Shown here in pieces: positions 53,842-63,558 of a DNA stretch of 64,000 nt. The notes under the pieces were generated by a model, which made no database searches, was not told where the DNA came from, and worked only from the letters and a program-made list of their open reading frames with translations. Numbering within the stretch: the first letter of the stretch is position 1; each line of letters starts with the position of its first letter. The DNA comes from Paraburkholderia youngii (GTDB taxonomy: Bacteria; Pseudomonadota; Gammaproteobacteria; Burkholderiales; Burkholderiaceae). The position numbers were made by a program, and so were the translations under genes. The stretch is taken from assembly GCF_013366925.1 (NCBI RefSeq), contig NZ_JAALDK010000001.1, forward strand, positions 4,829,165 to 4,893,164. The letters are read 5' to 3'.

Positions 53842-54201
53842 ATATGCACATGACACTAGTCTCAGCGTGAGTTTCGTCAAACCCCAAAATCAACGGCTGC
53901 CCTGTATTTAAAGTTCGACGCCTCGGAATCACCGATCCGCTCCGGCTCCGCGATCGTTCGCGCAGTGGCTACTCTTCTCACGGCACCATGCTAATTTCGC
54001 TGGCCCTTTCAACGTTTAGTGGCGCCTTGCGCACCATATTCACGCGCGCGAACAACTGACTGGGCCTCTTCTCATTCGACAGCAAAGCGCCCTTCCGTCC
54101 CATTGCGGATTTTGTGTGAGAATCTTGGACTACACGGCCGTAGTACCGGTCAGTCAACGCTGCAGACTCACAACCAAAGGCCAGAAGAGGAAAAGAGGCT
54201 C
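53842..54201. other. Upstream region of the FCD GntR regulator
   Basis: 360 bases. ACTAC and GTAGT pair around ACGGCC near 54130-54145, a small inverted repeat before the regulator gene that may be its own operator. No gene seen. Confidence 0.4.
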
Positions 54202-54936
54202 ATGTCTTACACCCCTATTGTTCCCCCGACGCGGTTCCGGCTGTCCGATGCCATCTGCCAGCAGCTCGAACAGCTGATCGTCGACGGCAAACTGCGCGGG
54301 GGAGAATCACTGCCTTCGGAGCGCGATCTCGCGCAGCAGCTCAATGTCTCACGACCGTCGTTGCGCGAAGCGCTGCTGCGACTCGAAGGCAGCAAGCTGC
54401 TCCGGGCGAAAACGGGGGGCGGCTACGTGATCGCCGACCCGAGCGCCCCGCTGATCGCGGAGCCTCTCGCCCATCTGATGGCGCGCCACCGCAAGGCGGC
54501 CGGTGACATTCTCGAGATGCGGGGCGGCCTGGAAGCCATTGCCGCCGAACTGGCTGCGGTGCGGGCCACGAAGTCCGACATCAAGAAAATCAAGTCGGCG
54601 CTAGACGCACTGGACGCCGCTTTTCAGCAGGACAATCCCTACGCCGTCGTGCCGGGCCAGCCTTCCCTGCCTTTACTCGATGCGACGTTTCACCTTCAGA
54701 TTGCAGAGGCGACACACAACATCGTGCTCATTCATGTGATGCACGGACTGCACAACCTCGTGCAGCGATCCATCGAGGAAACCTATTCAGCTTTCGAAAA
54801 GCACGATGCGGATCTCTCCCATCTGATCAACCAGCATCGGCGCATCTACGACGCAATCCAGCAGCACGATCCCGTCGCCGCGCGCAACGCCTTGGTCACG
54901 CACCTGTCGTTCATCCGTGAGAACGCCACCCGCTAG
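54202..54936 (+). CDS. GntR/FCD-family regulator (LldR/GlcC-like)
   Basis: 244 residues from ATG 54202, with GAGG upstream. The winged helix-turn-helix is at about 5-75 (LRGGESLPSERDLAQQLNVS, RPSLREALLRLEGSKLLRAK, TGGGYVIAD). The FCD ligand domain follows (EMRGGLEAIAAELAA; LLDATFHLQIAEATHN; HRRIYDAIQQHDPVAARNAL) with the metal/ligand Asp and His residues. It is convergent with the permease gene and next to glcDEF, so lactate or glycolate is the likely effector. Confidence 0.9.
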   Translation: MSYTPIVPPTRFRLSDAICQQLEQLIVDGKLRGGESLPSERDLAQQLNVSRPSLREALLRLEGSKLLRAKTGGGYVIADPSAPLIAEPLAHLMARHRKAAGDILEMRGGLEAIAAELAAVRATKSDIKKIKSALDALDAAFQQDNPYAVVPGQPSLPLLDATFHLQIAEATHNIVLIHVMHGLHNLVQRSIEETYSAFEKHDADLSHLINQHRRIYDAIQQHDPVAARNALVTHLSFIRENATR

Positions 54937-54968
54937 TGGGGGCGCGGTTTTTCGCGCCCAGTCGGCCA

Positions 54969-56609
54969 TCAGTGTGGCAGCGCGGGAATCATCCATGTAA
55001 GGACGTGCTGTTGCAGAAGGACGAGGACGCCGAGCAACAGCGTCAACAGTATGCTGTGCCCGAAGGTCCGCGCGAACACAACTCCTTCCTGACCTTTTAG
55101 CTCGGTCGTCGACACGCCCGTCGCGATGTTCTGCGGCGAGATCATCTTGCCCATGACGCCGCCCGATGAGTTGGTTGCCGCCATCAGAACCGGGCTAAGG
55201 TCAAGCTGTTTCGCCGCCACAACCTGCAGATTGCCAAATAGCGCGTTACCCGATGTGTCGCTGCCGGAGAGGAACACCGCCACCCACCCTAGCGACGCCG
55301 ATACCAGCGGAAACAGCACACCGGTAGATGCGACGCCCATCCCTAACGTATAGCTCATGCCCGAATAGTTGAGCAGATAGGCAAGGCCGACGATCATCAT
55401 CACGGTTGCGATAGCGATGCGGGTCTGCCTCCAGGTCTTCGCCACGCAGCCAAAAAAGCCGGCGATACCGACGCGGGTCCACAGGCCCGTAATAATGGCG
55501 GCGACCAGAATCGCCGTGCCGGTACCGAGCGGCTGCACGTCCCACACCGCAGCGTAGGGCTTGTGATACAGCGTTACGAACACGCCATTGTGCAAGCCCG
55601 GCCATTGCACCTTTGCCTCGCCGATCGACGCAATCTGCGCGTGCACCCAGACGATCACCACGACCGATACGACGATCCACGGCATCCAGCCGCCGTAGCC
55701 GGGGCGCTCGGTGCCGTGTGCATACGTCCCTGGACGCGACATCGCAAAAGCAGGGTCGCGCTGCGGCCGCCAGACCTTGAGGAACCCAATGGTCAAAATT
55801 AGCGACGTGAGCGACGACAGCACGTCAGTCAACTGGTATCCCAGGTAGTTGGACGTTACAAACTGTGTAAGCGCGAAGCTGCCGCCCGAGACGACGAGCG
55901 CGGGCCACAGTTTCGGGATCGAGCGTACGCCGCCATAGATCGAGATCACGTAGAACGGCAGCAGGAACGCGAAGAACGGCAATTGCCGCCCCACCATCGC
56001 ACCGAGCGTTCCGGCGTGAAGCGATGTCACCGCACCGAGCACCGTTATCGGCACTCCGAGTGCGCCGAAAGCCACCGGTGCAGTGTTGAAGATGAGGGTG
56101 AAGCTGAGTGCCTCAAGTGCGGGGAAGCCAAGGCCCACAAGCAGTGCACTGGTAATCGCCACGGGAGTGCCGAATCCAGAGATCCCTTCGAGCAAGCAAC
56201 CGAACGAGAACGCGACGACGAGCAGCACAAGGCGCCTGTCGTCGGGCAGATGATCGAGCATCCACTGACGGAACTCGTCGAAGCGGCCCGACTTCACGGC
56301 AATGTTGTAAAGCAGGAGCGCGGTGAAGACGATCCACATCACAGGCATCAGGGCGAGCGCCATGCCGGCCGCGACCGCGTTAAGCGCGAGCCCGACGGGC
56401 ATGCCCCAGATACCGACGGCAATCGCGAACCCGCAGATCAGGCCCGCGATCGAGGCCTGCCACGCTGGGCGCCGGAGTACACCCAGCATGACGAGCGCAA
56501 CCCCGATCGGGACGGCCGCAACCAGAAACGACAAGAGTAGCGAGTGCGCCACTGGCGTGAGAGGTTGTGCGAAGACCGCACCCGAGGGTAATGCCGTTGC
56601 CGGATTCAT
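54969..56609 (-). CDS. L-lactate/glycolate permease (LctP family)
   Basis: 546 residues, 12-14 membrane helices, typical of LldP/GlcA proton symporters of the inner membrane. Landmarks are FSFGCLLEGISGFGTPVAIT, ALEALSFTLIFNTAPVAFGA-like FNTAPVAFGALGVPI, SGSDTSGNALFGNLQVVAA and SGGVMGKMISPQNIATGVS. GGAGAC precedes ATG 56609. It lies 173 bases after glcF on the same strand, so it imports the substrate for the GlcDEF oxidase. Confidence 0.95.
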   Translation of the reverse strand: MNPATALPSGAVFAQPLTPVAHSLLLSFLVAAVPIGVALVMLGVLRRPAWQASIAGLICGFAIAVGIWGMPVGLALNAVAAGMALALMPVMWIVFTALLLYNIAVKSGRFDEFRQWMLDHLPDDRRLVLLVVAFSFGCLLEGISGFGTPVAITSALLVGLGFPALEALSFTLIFNTAPVAFGALGVPITVLGAVTSLHAGTLGAMVGRQLPFFAFLLPFYVISIYGGVRSIPKLWPALVVSGGSFALTQFVTSNYLGYQLTDVLSSLTSLILTIGFLKVWRPQRDPAFAMSRPGTYAHGTERPGYGGWMPWIVVSVVVIVWVHAQIASIGEAKVQWPGLHNGVFVTLYHKPYAAVWDVQPLGTGTAILVAAIITGLWTRVGIAGFFGCVAKTWRQTRIAIATVMMIVGLAYLLNYSGMSYTLGMGVASTGVLFPLVSASLGWVAVFLSGSDTSGNALFGNLQVVAAKQLDLSPVLMAATNSSGGVMGKMISPQNIATGVSTTELKGQEGVVFARTFGHSILLTLLLGVLVLLQQHVLTWMIPALPH

Positions 56610-56782
56610 TTTGTCTCCTTGGCCTGTTCTACCGGGCCGTGTGAATTGACGGGGCGCCGTTGACGATCGCGTAGGGCGTATCAGGCTGCCGGTCCTGTCA
56701 CGCGTGCGATTCGCTTGCTGCGCATCAGCAGGCGCCGCGCGCCGAAAAGTCTGTGGCGGCCGCCGTTTTAAGCCTGCAGGGC

Positions 56783-58018
56783 TCAGGCGGACTGATCCAA
56801 GCCCTCTTCCACCAGTTCTATCCAGTGTTGCACTTGCTTGCGGCCCGCGCTATTAAGGTGGGTCTGGCATCCGATATTCGCGGTCACGATCGCGTCCGGG
56901 CCGCCCGCTTCGAGAGCGGCGAGCTTGTTGTCGCGCAGTCTGCGTGCCAGTTCCGGCTGGGTGATCGAGTACGTGCCGGCCGATCCGCAACAAAGATGCG
57001 CATCCGCGACAGCGGAGAGATCGAAGCCCAGCCGACGCAGCACTGCTTCGACCGCCCCTCCAAGCTTCTGCGCATGCTGGAGCGTGCAGGGGCAATGAAA
57101 CGCGATACGACTCGGTCCGTGTCCTACCTGCCGAGTGAGAGTCTCGAGCGGCTCGGCACTCAGCACTTCGGACAGGTCGCGTGCGAGAGAACTCACGTGC
57201 CGAGCCCTCTGCGCGTAGACCTGATCGTGCTTGAGCATGTCCCCGTATTCCTTGACGTATGCACCGCAGCCGCTTGCCGGCACTACGATCGCTTCGGCGC
57301 CGGCCGTGATCGCGGGCCACCAGGCGTCGATATTGCGGCGCGCCCGGTTCAGCCCCGTTTCGTGCGCGCCAAGGTGATAGTCGGTCGCACCACAGCAGCC
57401 GGCCTGCGCAACCGCAGTCACACTAATGCCCAGCCTGTCGAGTACACGGGCGGCCGCAGCGTTCGTGTTCGGCGAAAGCGACGGCTGCACGCAACCTTCA
57501 ACCAAAAGCATGCGCCTCGCATGGCGAACTGCCGGACGCGCTTTCGCCTTCACCTGAGGTCCCGGAATCTTCTGCCGCAGCGCTTCCGGCATCAGCGGTT
57601 TGAGCGCACGCCCCGCTTTGAGCGCGGTCGCAAACAGCGAGGCCCGGGGTATCAGCTGCCGCAGCCCGTCACGTAACAGGCGTTCCTTCGCGGGCCGAGC
57701 GACGCGCCGCTCGACTTCCGCCCGCCCGATATCGAGCAGCGTGTGATACTTCACGCCCGACGGACACGTCGTCTCGCAGTTGCGGCAACTGAGGCAGCGA
57801 TCCAGATGCAGTTGTGTGGTCTCGCTGACGGGCTCGCCTTCGAGCACCTGCTTGATCAAATAGATCCTTCCGCGTGGACCGTCGAGCTCGTTGCCAAGCA
57901 ACTGGTACGTCGGACAGGTTGCATTGCAAAAGCCGCAGTGCACGCAGGAGCGCAGAATCGACTCTGCTTCATCGGCGCGCGCGAGCGTCTTTGCTTCGGT
58001 ACTGAGGTTCGTTTGCAT
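56783..58018 (-). CDS. glcF: Glycolate oxidase iron-sulfur subunit
   Basis: 411 residues from ATG 58018. Two 4Fe-4S ferredoxin motifs are seen, CVHCGFCNATCP and CLSCRNCETTCP, followed by two CCG repeats (AGCCGATDYHLG and HLCCGSAGTYSI) that bind a further cluster or heterodisulfide-like centre. GlcF takes electrons from GlcD/GlcE to the quinone pool at the membrane. It begins 19 bases after glcE. Confidence 0.96.
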   Translation of the reverse strand: MQTNLSTEAKTLARADEAESILRSCVHCGFCNATCPTYQLLGNELDGPRGRIYLIKQVLEGEPVSETTQLHLDRCLSCRNCETTCPSGVKYHTLLDIGRAEVERRVARPAKERLLRDGLRQLIPRASLFATALKAGRALKPLMPEALRQKIPGPQVKAKARPAVRHARRMLLVEGCVQPSLSPNTNAAAARVLDRLGISVTAVAQAGCCGATDYHLGAHETGLNRARRNIDAWWPAITAGAEAIVVPASGCGAYVKEYGDMLKHDQVYAQRARHVSSLARDLSEVLSAEPLETLTRQVGHGPSRIAFHCPCTLQHAQKLGGAVEAVLRRLGFDLSAVADAHLCCGSAGTYSITQPELARRLRDNKLAALEAGGPDAIVTANIGCQTHLNSAGRKQVQHWIELVEEGLDQSA

Positions 58019-58037
58019 AGCGTAGGCGCGTTGACGT

Positions 58038-59105
58038 TCAGAAATCCGCGTAGAGGCGGCCGGGATTGAAGATCGCGTATGGATCGAGCTGCTGCTTGAG
58101 CGCACGGTGATAGCGCATCAGCGCAGCGGGCAGCGGATGAAACGCTTCGCCGCTGGCGACGGCGGAAAATCCAGTTGCATGGCCGCCAAGACGCTGCGCC
58201 AACTCGCGCACCACCTTCGCGGACGCGTCACTCTTCAGCCAGCGCTGTGCGCCGCCCCAGTCGATCAGGCAGGGGCCCGGCAGTTCGATGAGCGGTGCCG
58301 TCGGGGGCACGGAAAGACGCCATAGCGGGCGCGCATCGTCGAAAAAAGACAAGCGCTGCTCCCGAAGCGCGCGCCAGAACGTTGAGTCGGTGCCAGCGCC
58401 TCCGATGCGCGCGTGCGCGCCACGCACGGATTCCACGCCTCCCTCGAGACGAAGATGGAGGGTCGCGCCATCGTGGCATGCGCCGGCGATCGGCAGCCCA
58501 GCCCACCGCCACGCGGCCAGTTGGGTCAAGGCCGCTGCCGCGGGCATGTCGACTTCAATATGTCGCGTCGCGCGCGGCTTCGGCAGTACCTTCAACGATA
58601 CTTCGGTCAACAGTCCGAGGCACCCGAAGCTACCCGTCACGAGTCGGGAAACATCGTAGCCCGCTACGTTTTTCATTACCTCGCCGCCGAATCGCAAATG
58701 CCGTCCCTGCCCCGTAATCAGGCGGCAGCCGAGCACGAAGTCGCGCACTGAGCCTACCCACGGTCTGCGCGGTCCGGCAAGCCCGCTCGCGACCATGCCA
58801 CCAACGGTCGCGGCCCCGCCGAAGCTCGCGACCTCGCACGGCAGCATCTGGCCAGAGTCGTCGAGCACGTCATCGAGTTCGCTGACTGGCGTACCCGCAC
58901 GCACCGTGATGACGAGTTCGGTCGGATCATAGTTCACGATGCCACGATGCGCCCGCGTGTCGATCGGCGCCGCATCGACTTGCCGGCCCGGAAACGGTTT
59001 GCTTCCTCCACCGCGAATGAAAAGCGGCGCTCTCGCTGCGATGGCCTCGCAAACCTGCTCGATCAGCACTGCGCTGTGGTCGTGAGCTTGAGAGTCTTGT
59101 CGCAT
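58038..59105 (-). CDS. glcE: Glycolate oxidase FAD-binding subunit
   Basis: 355 residues of the VAO/PCMH flavoprotein family, shorter than GlcD. RGGGSKPFPG, ELVITVRAGTPVSELDDVLD, CEVASFGGAATVGGMVASGL and GEVMKNVAGYDVSRLVTGSF are FAD-domain motifs. ATG 59105 overlaps the stop of glcD (TGATG), indicating coupled translation and a GlcD-GlcE complex. Confidence 0.95.
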   Translation of the reverse strand: MRQDSQAHDHSAVLIEQVCEAIAARAPLFIRGGGSKPFPGRQVDAAPIDTRAHRGIVNYDPTELVITVRAGTPVSELDDVLDDSGQMLPCEVASFGGAATVGGMVASGLAGPRRPWVGSVRDFVLGCRLITGQGRHLRFGGEVMKNVAGYDVSRLVTGSFGCLGLLTEVSLKVLPKPRATRHIEVDMPAAAALTQLAAWRWAGLPIAGACHDGATLHLRLEGGVESVRGAHARIGGAGTDSTFWRALREQRLSFFDDARPLWRLSVPPTAPLIELPGPCLIDWGGAQRWLKSDASAKVVRELAQRLGGHATGFSAVASGEAFHPLPAALMRYHRALKQQLDPYAIFNPGRLYADF

Positions 59106-60604
59106 CAGAATCGCTCCAGTTCGGGAAACGGTAACCTGCCGAAATGCACGTGCATGGCGCCGAACTCGGCACAGCGATGCAACGTCGGGATGTTCTTACC
59201 CGGGTTAAGCAGACCATTGGAATCGAATGCGGTCTTTACCGCGTGGAAGAACCGCAGCTCGTCGTGGTTGAACTGCGAGCACATCTGGTTGATCTTCTCG
59301 CGCCCGACGCCGTGCTCTCCCGTGATGCTGCCACCGACAGCCACGCACAATTCGAGAATTCGGCCACCAAGCGCTTCCGCGCGGTCCATTTCCCCGGGTA
59401 CGTTTGCATCGAAGAGAATGAGCGGATGCATGTTGCCGTCGCCTGCATGAAAAACGTTGGCAACGCGCAAGCCAAATTCAGCAGAAAGATCGGCGATACC
59501 CTGCAGCACGCGCGGCAATTCGCGGCGAGGAATCGTGCCATCCATGCAGTAGTAGTCTGGCGAAATACGTCCCACCGCCGGAAATGCGTTTTTACGCCCA
59601 GCCCAGAACTTCAGACGCTCGCTCTCGTCGCGCGCATGCCGCACATCGGTGGCTCCGGCTTCGCGCAGGATCGCATCGACGTGGGCAACGTCCTCATCGA
59701 CGTCGCTTTGTACCCCGTCCAGTTCACAGAGCAGGATCGCCTCGGCGTCGACCGGGTATCCCGCCTTCACAAAGTCTTCGGCGGCTCGGATCGAGAGGTT
59801 GTCCATCATCTCGAGGCCACCAGGGATGATCCCTTCGCCAATGATCTTCGCGACTGCCGCGCCGGCGCGGGCGACGTCGTCGAAGCTCGCGAGCAGGACC
59901 TTCGCGGCCTGAACCTTTGGCAAGAGTCTGACGGTCACTTCGGTGACAATGCCGAGCATGCCCTCCGAGCCGGTGAATAGAGCGAGCAGGTCGAAGCCCG
60001 GCGCGTCGAGTGAGTCGGCACCGAGTGTGAGGCGCTCTCCTTCGATGGTCAGCACTTCGACCTTCACGATGTTATGGACGGTCAGGCCGTATTTCAGGCA
60101 GTGGACGCCGCCGGCGTTTTCCGCGACGTTTCCGCCGATCGAACACGCGATCTGTGACGATGGATCGGGCGCGTAGTAGAGCCCGTGCGGAGCAGCTGCC
60201 TGCGAAATGGCGAGATTGCGCACTCCGGGCTGCACCCGCGCAGTGAGCGCCGCGACGTCGATGTCGAGAATCCGATTGAATCGCGCCATCACGAGCAGGA
60301 TGCCCCGCTCGAGTGGCATCGCGCCACCGGAAAGGCCTGTGCCAGCTCCGCGCGCAACGACGGGAACCCCGTGCCGGTGTGCGTACTTCAGGAGCGCCTC
60401 GACCTGCTCCACGCTGTCAGGCAGCGCAACAACCTGCGGGGTGCAACGATAGGCTGCAAGTCCGTCGCATTCAAAGGGCCTGAGATCCTCGCGCGCATGC
60501 AGCAACTCCATGTGAGGAACCGCAGTGCGCAGTCCAACCACGAGGGCCGCCTTATCGATCAACGGCAGCGGGCCGTCAATCTTTTCGTCGTACCGGTAGC
60601 TCAT
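59105..60604 (-). CDS. glcD: Glycolate oxidase subunit GlcD
   Basis: 499 residues, same as E. coli GlcD, from ATG 60604 (MSYRYDEKIDGPLPLID). FAD-linked oxidase of 2-hydroxy acids converting glycolate to glyoxylate; D-lactate is also used by many homologues. Motifs are VVARGAGTGLSGGAMPLERG, DPSSQIACSIGGNVAENAGG, FTGSEGMLGIVTEVTVRLLP, NVFHAGDGNMHPLILFD and the C-terminal GSITGEHGVGREKI. First gene of glcD-glcE-glcF-permease. The start region is followed upstream by a GntR-type operator. Confidence 0.96.
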   Translation of the reverse strand: MSYRYDEKIDGPLPLIDKAALVVGLRTAVPHMELLHAREDLRPFECDGLAAYRCTPQVVALPDSVEQVEALLKYAHRHGVPVVARGAGTGLSGGAMPLERGILLVMARFNRILDIDVAALTARVQPGVRNLAISQAAAPHGLYYAPDPSSQIACSIGGNVAENAGGVHCLKYGLTVHNIVKVEVLTIEGERLTLGADSLDAPGFDLLALFTGSEGMLGIVTEVTVRLLPKVQAAKVLLASFDDVARAGAAVAKIIGEGIIPGGLEMMDNLSIRAAEDFVKAGYPVDAEAILLCELDGVQSDVDEDVAHVDAILREAGATDVRHARDESERLKFWAGRKNAFPAVGRISPDYYCMDGTIPRRELPRVLQGIADLSAEFGLRVANVFHAGDGNMHPLILFDANVPGEMDRAEALGGRILELCVAVGGSITGEHGVGREKINQMCSQFNHDELRFFHAVKTAFDSNGLLNPGKNIPTLHRCAEFGAMHVHFGRLPFPELERF

Positions 60605-60732
60605 AGCGCAGCCCTCACCAACCGGCGAAGCCGCCCTCTCGAGCCATACCACGTCTGCAATGACATAACGTCTCCTCCATTCCCGGCAACGGCGTCTTCC
60701 GTCGCGGTTCGGCTGATTGGATTCTTGTATTT

Positions 60733-60750
60733 TGGTCGACTGGTCGACCA
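60733..60750 (-). promoter_or_regulatory. Candidate GntR/FCD operator before glcD
   Basis: TGGTCGAC occurs twice in tandem (60733-60740 and 60741-60748), and TGGTCGACCA at 60741-60750 is a palindrome of the TGGT-n-ACCA form used by FCD-type GntR proteins. It lies about 130 bases before the glcD start, on its upstream side. Confidence 0.6.
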
Positions 60751-61668
60751 CCCGACCGAATATTAGGCAGTCAGATTTGGGGGAGATACGAGTGGAAACC
60801 CGAGCGCGTTGATCCTTGTCAGTCGGCGAACCGGCGACGGATCTCGCAGCGTCATTTGCACGCGGCCTGCCAAGCCGCACGGGTGCGAGGGGCGGACACT
60901 TCGCCGAAATGTGCGGTCCGTCGTTCGGCAATTGGCAATCCCGGTTGCGCAAATGTGTTTTGCACATCGGGGGGATCCTCGCACCCGAGACGCCCCGACC
61001 GGTGAGCGCGCTGAACACGTTAGCCGACGAAGCCAAAAGCCAGCAACGCGCAACGGCCGCCGCACAACTCTTGCTGAAGATCATGACCAATTGCTAGGTG
61101 GCAGGCGCGGTGAACTGTCTTGACGCGGTGACAGCCCAGCGTATCGCACTGGCGAACGAGCGCAACGGAGAGCAGATCGCTGGGCGACGGCTCGCCGCCC
61201 AGCGCCTCGAGGAGATGCACGCTAGCATCGCCCGCGCGTCTTTGGACACCCAAGGTGCGACGCCTTTGGCCGCGCGAACCTCAGGAGCCTCACCCCGGCC
61301 GAAGCGCCAGTGCGCGATTCGTTCTGCCGGCAAACGTCGGCACGAAAGAAGCAGTGGAAGAGGCGCTCAATAGCCCTGCGTCGTGCGGGTGCTTCGAGCG
61401 TGCAAGAAATTTAGCGTTCTCGATGATGCGGGAAAGCCGTTCGCATTCTTTTAGATTCGATTCGAGCAGCTTTCGGAACCACGGGTGGCGCCGCCCGAGC
61501 GCAATTGCGAGGGGCTGTGCTTTCCACACATACACCGAACTGTGCACCTTAGGTTCAAAGGCACGCGGGTAAGCTGAACGGATTGGGTCCATTCGGCATC
61601 CGTTGTCGTCGAGGAAAGCTGATAAAGACGCGGTGGCATCCGCCTGCTGCGTTATTGATACCTGACAT
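60751..61668. other. Unassigned region between the glc operator and psiE-like gene
   Basis: More than 900 bases. Plus-strand frames around 60816-61097 and 61098-61373 are open and Ala/Arg-rich, read one after the other, and could be a decayed hypothetical gene, but no family is recognised and there is no convincing start. I see no RNA gene. Confidence 0.4.
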
Positions 61669-62133
61669 ATGACTGTGACAAAGAACCGCCACTACTTGAT
61701 CGAGAGCGCAGCCGAAAGCGTGCGCCGGCGTTTCGGAGGCTTCCTGTGTGTCATTGAACTGCTCGGTCTCGTCATCATCGGTCTCGCCACTGCCTACGCT
61801 ATCGGACAAGAGGCCTGGAAAATCATTCGCGCCGGTGACGTGTCACTGACAGATCTGCTGTTGATGTTCCTCTATCTGGAAGTGCTCGCGATGGATGTGC
61901 GGTATCTTCGGCTCGGTCAGTTGCCAGTCCGGTTCCCGCTGTACATCGCCATGGCGTCCCTCGCGCGCGATCTGATATTACGTGGAATGGCCGATGGCTG
62001 GCAGCAGTTGCTGACGACTACCGCAGGCATAGCGCTCGTCGCAGCAAGTGTGTTAATTCTCCACGTTGAACAGCAGCGGGCCACGGCAGCAGGAGGCAAT
62101 AGCCAACCCGAGGCCGAAAGGCGGGAGCATTGA
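61669..62133 (+). CDS. PsiE-family small membrane protein
   Basis: 154 residues with about four membrane helices (25-48, 58-80, 85-105, 110-130). VIELLGLVIIGLATAYAIGQ, LLLMFLYLEVLAMDVRYL and FPLYIAMASLARDLIL are typical of phosphate-starvation-inducible PsiE proteins, whose function is unknown. The N-terminus is soluble. The ribosome binding site is weak. Confidence 0.85.
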   Translation: MTVTKNRHYLIESAAESVRRRFGGFLCVIELLGLVIIGLATAYAIGQEAWKIIRAGDVSLTDLLLMFLYLEVLAMDVRYLRLGQLPVRFPLYIAMASLARDLILRGMADGWQQLLTTTAGIALVAASVLILHVEQQRATAAGGNSQPEAERREH

Positions 62134-62239
62134 TCACCGGAATACCCAGTGTGCGGCTTGCCACGCGCGGGCCGTTGCACGCAGAGACGGCTTCGCCTGT
62201 CTGCCGCGTCACCGACCGCGACAAGCGGGAGCATGGCAC

Positions 62240-63166
62240 TCAGAAGTCCCAGTATCCTTCCCGGCCGAACAATTCGGCGTAGAAGTCGATAAAGGCGCGC
62301 ACCTTGGTAGATACGGTCTTTTTCGGCGGATAGACCGCCCAGATTGCCGGCATGGCGGCTTTGGGTTGTGCCTCCCACTCGGGCAGCAGTTGGCTGAGCG
62401 CGCCGGAGCGCACGGCCTCGCCGATCGCCCACGAAGGCAGAAACGCGATGCCGCAGCCCGCAATCGCCAGGTCGAGCAGCGCATCGGTATCGTCCGCGCG
62501 GACGCGTCCCTGCAGACGCACCGTCACGGTTGCCGGATCCGCCGCTGCGGACCGGTGGACGAACACCCATCGGTCGTCTGCGGCGAGCGAAAAGCGCACC
62601 GCGGCATGAGCGGCGAGTTCGTCAGGGGTAGCCGGCGCGCCGTGCCGGGCGATGTAGTCAGGGCTCGCGCAAATCACGCGCCGGTGGGGCGCAAGCCGCC
62701 GGGCCATCAGTTGCGAGTCCGGCAACGCGCCGATCCGAATTGCCAGATCGACGCCGGAGTCGATGACGTTGACAACATCGTCGGTCAAGCTTGCATCGAC
62801 ATCGATCTGCGGAAATCGCTCCATAAACTCCGGAAGATGGCGCATCACATGACGCCTGCCGAACGAGGCGGGCATCGTCACGCGCAACAAGCCACGTGGC
62901 GAAGCGTTGAGCGCCGCCGTGACGGCTCGTGCGTCTTCGAGATTTTTCAACACCTGCACGGCCTGTTCGTAGAACACACGCCCCGCCTCGGTCAGGACCA
63001 GTCCCCGTGTGGAGCGGTTGAAAAGCGCGATGGTCAGATCCCTCTCGAGATCTGTCACGTACCGGGAAACCGTCGACGTCTTGACGGAGATTTTGGCTGC
63101 GGCCTTGCTCATGCTGCCTTCCTCCGCGGCACAGCAGAAGGCACGCATCGCGGAGAAATAATCCAT
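62240..63166 (-). CDS. LysR-family transcriptional regulator
   Basis: 308 residues from ATG 63166 (MDYFSAMRAFCCAAEEGSMS). Helix-turn-helix at about 18-37 (SMSKAAAKISVKTSTVSRYV), linker ALFNRSTRGLVLTEAGRVFY and effector domain of the DsdC/CrgA-like subgroup (LLRVTMPASFGRRHVMRHLP; DLAIRIGALPDSQLMARRLA). The neighbouring rightward gene for an exported YncE-like protein may be a target, as they diverge across 392 bases. Confidence 0.93.
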   Translation of the reverse strand: MDYFSAMRAFCCAAEEGSMSKAAAKISVKTSTVSRYVTDLERDLTIALFNRSTRGLVLTEAGRVFYEQAVQVLKNLEDARAVTAALNASPRGLLRVTMPASFGRRHVMRHLPEFMERFPQIDVDASLTDDVVNVIDSGVDLAIRIGALPDSQLMARRLAPHRRVICASPDYIARHGAPATPDELAAHAAVRFSLAADDRWVFVHRSAAADPATVTVRLQGRVRADDTDALLDLAIAGCGIAFLPSWAIGEAVRSGALSQLLPEWEAQPKAAMPAIWAVYPPKKTVSTKVRAFIDFYAELFGREGYWDF

Positions 63167-63558
63167 TGGTCGGCGCTCCAGGAAGAAAAGGACGCACGCA
63201 ATGCTGCCTGCTTGCATGCCAGCGCATTGTACGACGCGCGCCGCCACGAGCTATCCCTTTGGCGCAAAGCTCATTTGCGCGCGGCGCAATTCTGGCGTGC
63301 GACCGTTGATCGTATAGTCGAATCAGCAGTCTCCCACGGGCGTCGCGATGAACCATGGCATCACATGGAGCAACGCCTTCAGGCGTGCGCGTGGACTGAA
63401 GGCGCAGGCCTTGCACATCAACGGCCCGCGCCGCCACGCTGCACCGCTTCCAGGCAAGGCCGATGTGCGGCAGCTCGCGGTGCGGAAACACACAGCGTTC
63501 GAGAACCGCCGCCGAACGCGATCTCGCCGCTATCGCTGATCAATTCTTTACAGCTTCC
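63167..63558. other. Divergent intergenic region between LysR and YncE-like genes
   Basis: 392 bases with both promoters. No gene; no obvious T-N11-A site stands out to me. Confidence 0.35.
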
